Shown here: piece after piece, positions 6,095-8,353 of the stretch
Position numbering within the stretch: position 1 is the first letter of the stretch
Layout of the letters: the number at the start of each line of letters is the position of its first letter
Assembly: GCA_900769995.1 (NCBI GenBank)
Contig: CAAGIT010000036.1
Coordinates: 1-8,353, forward strand
Source: an uncultured Oscillospiraceae bacterium
GTDB lineage: Bacteria; Bacillota; Clostridia; Oscillospirales; Oscillospiraceae
DNA length: 8,353 nucleotides
Direction: 5' to 3'
Notes under the pieces: generated by a model
The model's database searches: none
Seen by the model: the letters and a program-made list of their open reading frames with translations, nothing else
What the model was told of the DNA's origin: nothing
Made by a program: the position numbers and the translations under genes

Positions 6095-7025
6095 GCTTTC
6101 CCGCGCCTACTACGAAGCCTATGGCGCACCCATGCTGCATGAGCAGTTTCCGCAGTTCGAGGAGGTCATCGCCGTCGGCCTGGTCGGCGCAGGCTCGGAG
6201 TGCTTCGGATATGATGACGAGGTTTCGCGTGACCACGATTTCGAGCCGGGCTTTTGTCTGTTCCTGCCTGACGAGGACGTGATCGATCGCCGCGCCGCAT
6301 TTCAACTCGAGCGTGCCTATGCCAAGCTGCCGCAGGAATTTGAGGGCATTTCCCGCGCAAGGGTCAGCCCTGTCGGCGGCAGTCGGCACGGCGTTTTGCG
6401 GATGGATGAGTTTTTTGCCGCGAAGCTCGGCAGTCCTCATGCCCCGAAAACCCTTTCCGCATGGCTCTCCATCCCGGAACAGAGCCTGCTCGAAGCCACC
6501 AATGGCGAGGTCTTTCGCGACGATGTGGGGCTGTTTTCCTCCATTCGGCAGTCGCTTGCGTATTTTCCGCCCGACGTGCGGCTGAAAAAGCTGGCCGGCG
6601 CCTTGCTGCTGACGGCACAATCCGGACAGTATAACTATCTCCGCTGTCTGGCGCATGGAGAAACGGCAAGTGCCCAGCTTGCTGTCTGTGCCTTCGTCAA
6701 ACACACGCTTTCGGTCATTTTCCTTCTGAACGAACGCTATCAGCCCTACTACAAGTGGGTATTCCGCGCTCTGCGCGACCTGCCCAAGCTTTCGGAGCTG
6801 GCAAAGCCGCTTGAATCCCTGCTCACAACGGGCAATGACGAGCCGCTTGCCCGCCAGAAGGCAGACTGCATGGAGAATATCGCCTCTGCGATGATCGCTG
6901 AGTTACAGGAGCAGGGTTTGACCGACGCCGTCTGCGGTGATTTGGAAAAGCACGCCTATTCCGTCAACGACCGCGTGAAGGACAACGAATTGCGCAATGC
7001 GCACATCCTTTTTGCAGCCGAATAA
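6081..7025 (+). CDS. DUF4037-family protein, nucleotidyltransferase-like
   Basis: A 314-residue protein matching what I know of DUF4037 proteins of Bacillota. Near the N terminus, GLVGAGSECFGYDDEVSRDH followed by DFEPGF (33-58) recalls the active-site GS plus DxD pattern of the pol-beta/KNTase nucleotidyltransferase superfamily, with D51 and D53 as candidate metal ligands. A helical second half follows, including YNYLRCLAHGETASAQLAVC (184-203) and an aromatic segment NERYQPYYKWVFRAL (217-231), comparable to helical C-terminal domains of such enzymes. Substrate and function are unknown. A GTG at 6066 is in frame, but ATG 6081 is preferred because AGGG (6071-6074) sits 6 bases upstream. It overlaps the TPR gene by 14 bases, implying coupled translation. 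The stop codon is only 4 bases from the apparent end of an insertion sequence, so any further operon member has been separated. Confidence 0.8.
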   Translation: MNGLELSRAYYEAYGAPMLHEQFPQFEEVIAVGLVGAGSECFGYDDEVSRDHDFEPGFCLFLPDEDVIDRRAAFQLERAYAKLPQEFEGISRARVSPVGGSRHGVLRMDEFFAAKLGSPHAPKTLSAWLSIPEQSLLEATNGEVFRDDVGLFSSIRQSLAYFPPDVRLKKLAGALLLTAQSGQYNYLRCLAHGETASAQLAVCAFVKHTLSVIFLLNERYQPYYKWVFRALRDLPKLSELAKPLESLLTTGNDEPLARQKADCMENIASAMIAELQEQGLTDAVCGDLEKHAYSVNDRVKDNELRNAHILFAAE

Positions 7026-7029
7026 CCGA

Positions 7030-7056
7030 GGCTCTATGTCAATAGTTGGGGTAGAG
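7030..7056 (+). repeat. Putative left terminal inverted repeat of the ISL3 element
   Basis: The sequence starts GGCTCTATGTCAATAGTTGG and contains a partial palindrome (CTCTA at 7032-7036 against TAGAG at 7052-7056; CTAT/ATAG inside). It resembles ISL3-family ends, which I recall only in general form. If correct, the 8-base target duplication typical of the family should be ATAACCGA (7022-7029), overlapping the DUF4037 stop codon. The partner repeat is not in the window. Confidence 0.45.
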
Positions 7057-7074
7057 GCAAAAACAAAGAATCGC

Positions 7075-7109
7075 AATTCGTGTCGGAGCGAAAGCTCCGG
7101 CACGATTTT
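7075..7109 (+). terminator. Hairpin between the convergent DUF4037 and transposase genes
   Basis: CGTGTCGGAGC (7079-7089) and GCTCCGGCACG (7094-7104) form an 11-bp stem with one G-U pair, closed by a GAAA tetraloop and extended by a T-A pair, followed by ATTTTA. On the plus strand it can act as a terminator for the flavodiiron operon, although the T run is short. On the minus strand it follows the transposase stop directly but no T run follows. It lies inside the putative IS, so the IS may be what terminates the operon. Confidence 0.65.
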
Positions 7110-8310
7110 ATGTATGGCAGAAGAGAATTCTGTTTTTGAAATTGCGGAAGTTACGCATCCCAAAACAGACCCGTTTCAGGACTTTAGTTTTGTTATTACA
7201 GCCCTCAATAAATCCATTTGACCATGGGGCATCCATAGAGTTGAGAATTTCTTTGAACCAGTTGTGATATGCTTTTGTACAATCGTGAAACTCGGGCAGA
7301 TCCATGACTTCCACAGCAAATAGCCAATCTACAAGTCTTTGTTTCCCTTCAACAGAGGACTTGGAACGGATCACGGTAAGAAACTCATTTTTCAGGCGGT
7401 AAGCATCTGCAAGCCTGGGAGCGATCTCAAACATGAGTGCCAGACGGTCAGCTTCTTCCTCTGTTAGTTTTTCAATGGGCTTCATCAGAAGATATTTGGA
7501 TTTCTTGAAGTACTTTCTGAATCTGGCAGACAGTTTGTTCTGTTCGTTCTTCCTGACCCGCTCCATTGCCCAGTATGTCTGGCGAATAACGTGATATCTG
7601 TCCGCAACGATCACCGCGTTTTTGAAGCAAACCTCAGCGACCTGACGAAAGTGGGGATTCATGTCGCAAACAAAGTACTTTACGTTCTTTCTTGATTCAA
7701 ATTGTGAGAAATATCTGATCAAATCATTCTCATAACGGTTTGGGAGAATGTCTATTACCTTGTGGTTTTGAGGATCGGCAACGATGCTGTTGTACTTCTG
7801 ACCACCGGAATTGCCCTTGAACTCGTCCAGAGAGAGTACCTCCGGCAGTTCTCTGGGTTTGTGATTTACGCATCTGAAATAGCGCATAGCAGTCATACCG
7901 GATACATTGTAGCGCAGGCCGATCTCCTTGGCGGGCACTACCTTATTAAAGGCGTGGATGATTTCAGCCACCAGCCGGCCGGTGACACGGTAGTAGCGGG
8001 GCAGGAATGTGTTGTTCTCAAAGAAACGCTTGCCGCAGCTACAGCGGTAGCGGCGCTTCCGAAGGTGCAGGAAGGTATTTCTTGCCAGCGGAACATCCTT
8101 GATCGTCTGCATCCGATAGTCGTGTACACGGTCTGTGACAGAGCCGCAGACAGGACAAGTATGCTCTTTTCGGGGAAGCTCTGTATTGATGTGGAGTTCC
8201 TCAGAAATATTCTCCACATTCGTGATAATTACGTCTTCCAAATTCAGAAGCTTTGCTGTAAATGTCAATGAAAAAGTGAGCCAGGCGCTCATGAATTTTT
8301 GAGCCACCAA
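7108..8310 (-). CDS. ISL3-family transposase
   Basis: A DDE transposase that cuts and joins the ends of its element. Counting from the longest frame (400 codons): an N-terminal zinc-binding domain with C52-PV-C55 and C90-S-C92, a helix-turn-helix region at about 110-147 (AKEIGLRYNVSGMTAMRYF), and a catalytic domain with D162 in SLDEFKG, D216 in FVCDMNPHF and E369 in FIEGCNN. All catalytic and zinc residues are intact, so it looks active. The start is doubtful. The longest frame begins at TTG 8310; alternatives are GTG 8307 and ATG 8292. Residues 1-14 or so come from the hairpin repeat at 8270-8304, whereas family members usually begin shortly before the KLLNLEDVIIT segment (20-30). No Shine-Dalgarno site is seen for any start. 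The original 5' end may have been replaced by the flanking repeat DNA. Confidence 0.93.
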   Translation of the reverse strand: MVAQKFMSAWLTFSLTFTAKLLNLEDVIITNVENISEELHINTELPRKEHTCPVCGSVTDRVHDYRMQTIKDVPLARNTFLHLRKRRYRCSCGKRFFENNTFLPRYYRVTGRLVAEIIHAFNKVVPAKEIGLRYNVSGMTAMRYFRCVNHKPRELPEVLSLDEFKGNSGGQKYNSIVADPQNHKVIDILPNRYENDLIRYFSQFESRKNVKYFVCDMNPHFRQVAEVCFKNAVIVADRYHVIRQTYWAMERVRKNEQNKLSARFRKYFKKSKYLLMKPIEKLTEEEADRLALMFEIAPRLADAYRLKNEFLTVIRSKSSVEGKQRLVDWLFAVEVMDLPEFHDCTKAYHNWFKEILNSMDAPWSNGFIEGCNNKTKVLKRVCFGMRNFRNFKNRILFCHT

Positions 8311-8353
8311 CGACCACGAAAAAGTGAGCCACTCCGCTCACGAATATTTGAGC
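8270..8353 (+). repeat. Two tandem copies of a 36-base hairpin repeat, running off the window
   Basis: Copy 1 (8270-8304) and copy 2 (8318-8353) share GAAAAAGTGAGCCA, then GCTCA, GAAT and TTTGAGC. They differ at a few bases and one indel and have a period of 48 bases. In each copy GTGAGC faces GCTCAC or GCTCAT across a 5-6 base loop; the C-to-T change turns a G-C pair into G-U, so pairing is kept. The GAGCCAC continuation after copy 1 predicts that CAC follows the window end. Such repeated GTGAGCCAC blocks look like the multiple terminal repeats of IS21-type elements, but that is only a recollection of style. Confidence 0.75.

Larger units (their letters stand above)
7030..8353 (-). mobile_element. 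ISL3-family insertion sequence (right end not resolved)
   Basis: One ISL3-type transposase on the minus strand with a short non-coding left flank. The left end is placed at GGCTCT (7030-7035), because ISL3-family inverted repeats commonly start GG and often GGCTCT, and because the adjacent host gene ends at 7025. The expected matching inverted repeat (complement of GGCTCTATGTCAATAG) is not seen before the window ends, and a different repeat family begins at 8270. The element therefore either extends past the window or is cut at its right side by other mobile DNA. Codon use and base composition are visibly AT-richer than the host genes, consistent with transfer. Confidence 0.7.

Noticed and set aside
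7036..8269. Eight-base direct repeat ATGTCAAT at 7036-7043 and 8262-8269, the right length for an ISL3 target duplication
   Set aside because: It would place the element ends inside the transposase coding region on the right and inside the GGCTCT terminus on the left, and the sequences just inside are not inverted repeats. Chance or shared sub-terminal sequence is likelier.
7762..8271. Plus-strand open frame opposite the transposase N-terminal half
   Set aside because: It is antisense to conserved zinc-finger and catalytic segments of the ISL3 transposase and has no motif or RBS.
8270..8353. CRISPR array
   Set aside because: Only two diverged units are seen, with a 13-base gap that is too short for spacers, and no cas genes are present.

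Overview
The window looks like chromosomal DNA from an anaerobic, moderately GC-rich member of the Bacillota, most likely a gut clostridium of the Oscillospiraceae/Ruminococcaceae type. Supporting signs are a tRNA-Trp T-box leader, consensus sigma-A promoters with 17-base spacers, strong Shine-Dalgarno sites, and enzymes typical of anaerobes that detoxify oxygen (rubrerythrin and a multidomain flavodiiron protein). The genus assignment is inference.

Layout. (1) Bases 1-486, minus strand: the first 162 codons of a TrpB2-type tryptophan synthase beta chain. Its roughly 300-base leader is a T-box riboswitch with a UGG specifier, driven by a perfect TTGACA-N17-TATAAT promoter. (2) Bases 952-1689, plus: a lysophospholipid acyltransferase-like protein whose HX4D motif lacks the usual Asp. 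(3) Bases 1802-2335, plus: rubrerythrin with its own promoter, a 5'-UTR hairpin and a strong terminator. (4) Bases 2477-3397, plus: an AEC-family permease with its own promoter. (5) Bases 3473-7025, plus: a tightly packed three-gene unit of a four-domain flavodiiron protein (diiron, flavodoxin, flavin reductase, rubredoxin), a TPR protein starting 3 bases later, and a DUF4037 nucleotidyltransferase-like protein overlapping the TPR gene by 14 bases. A 7-1-7 palindrome resembling a PerR/Fur box lies between the flavodiiron promoter and its ribosome binding site. (6) From about 7030 to the right edge: an apparently intact, visibly AT-richer ISL3-family transposase on the minus strand. It is followed at 8270-8353 by two copies of a 36-base hairpin repeat that runs off the window and supplies the first codons of the transposase reading frame.

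How it works together. Rubrerythrin (peroxide removal) and the flavodiiron fusion (O2 or NO reduction) form an oxidative or nitrosative defence cluster. In Moorella, FprA and its electron donor Hrb are separate proteins; here the equivalent domains lie on one chain. The novelty candidate is the translational coupling of that enzyme to a TPR protein with two CxxC pairs and to a DUF4037 protein carrying a nucleotidyltransferase-like SRDHD motif. No established function for this trio is known to me. The insertion sequence appears to have landed a few bases after the last stop codon, so the operon may once have been longer.
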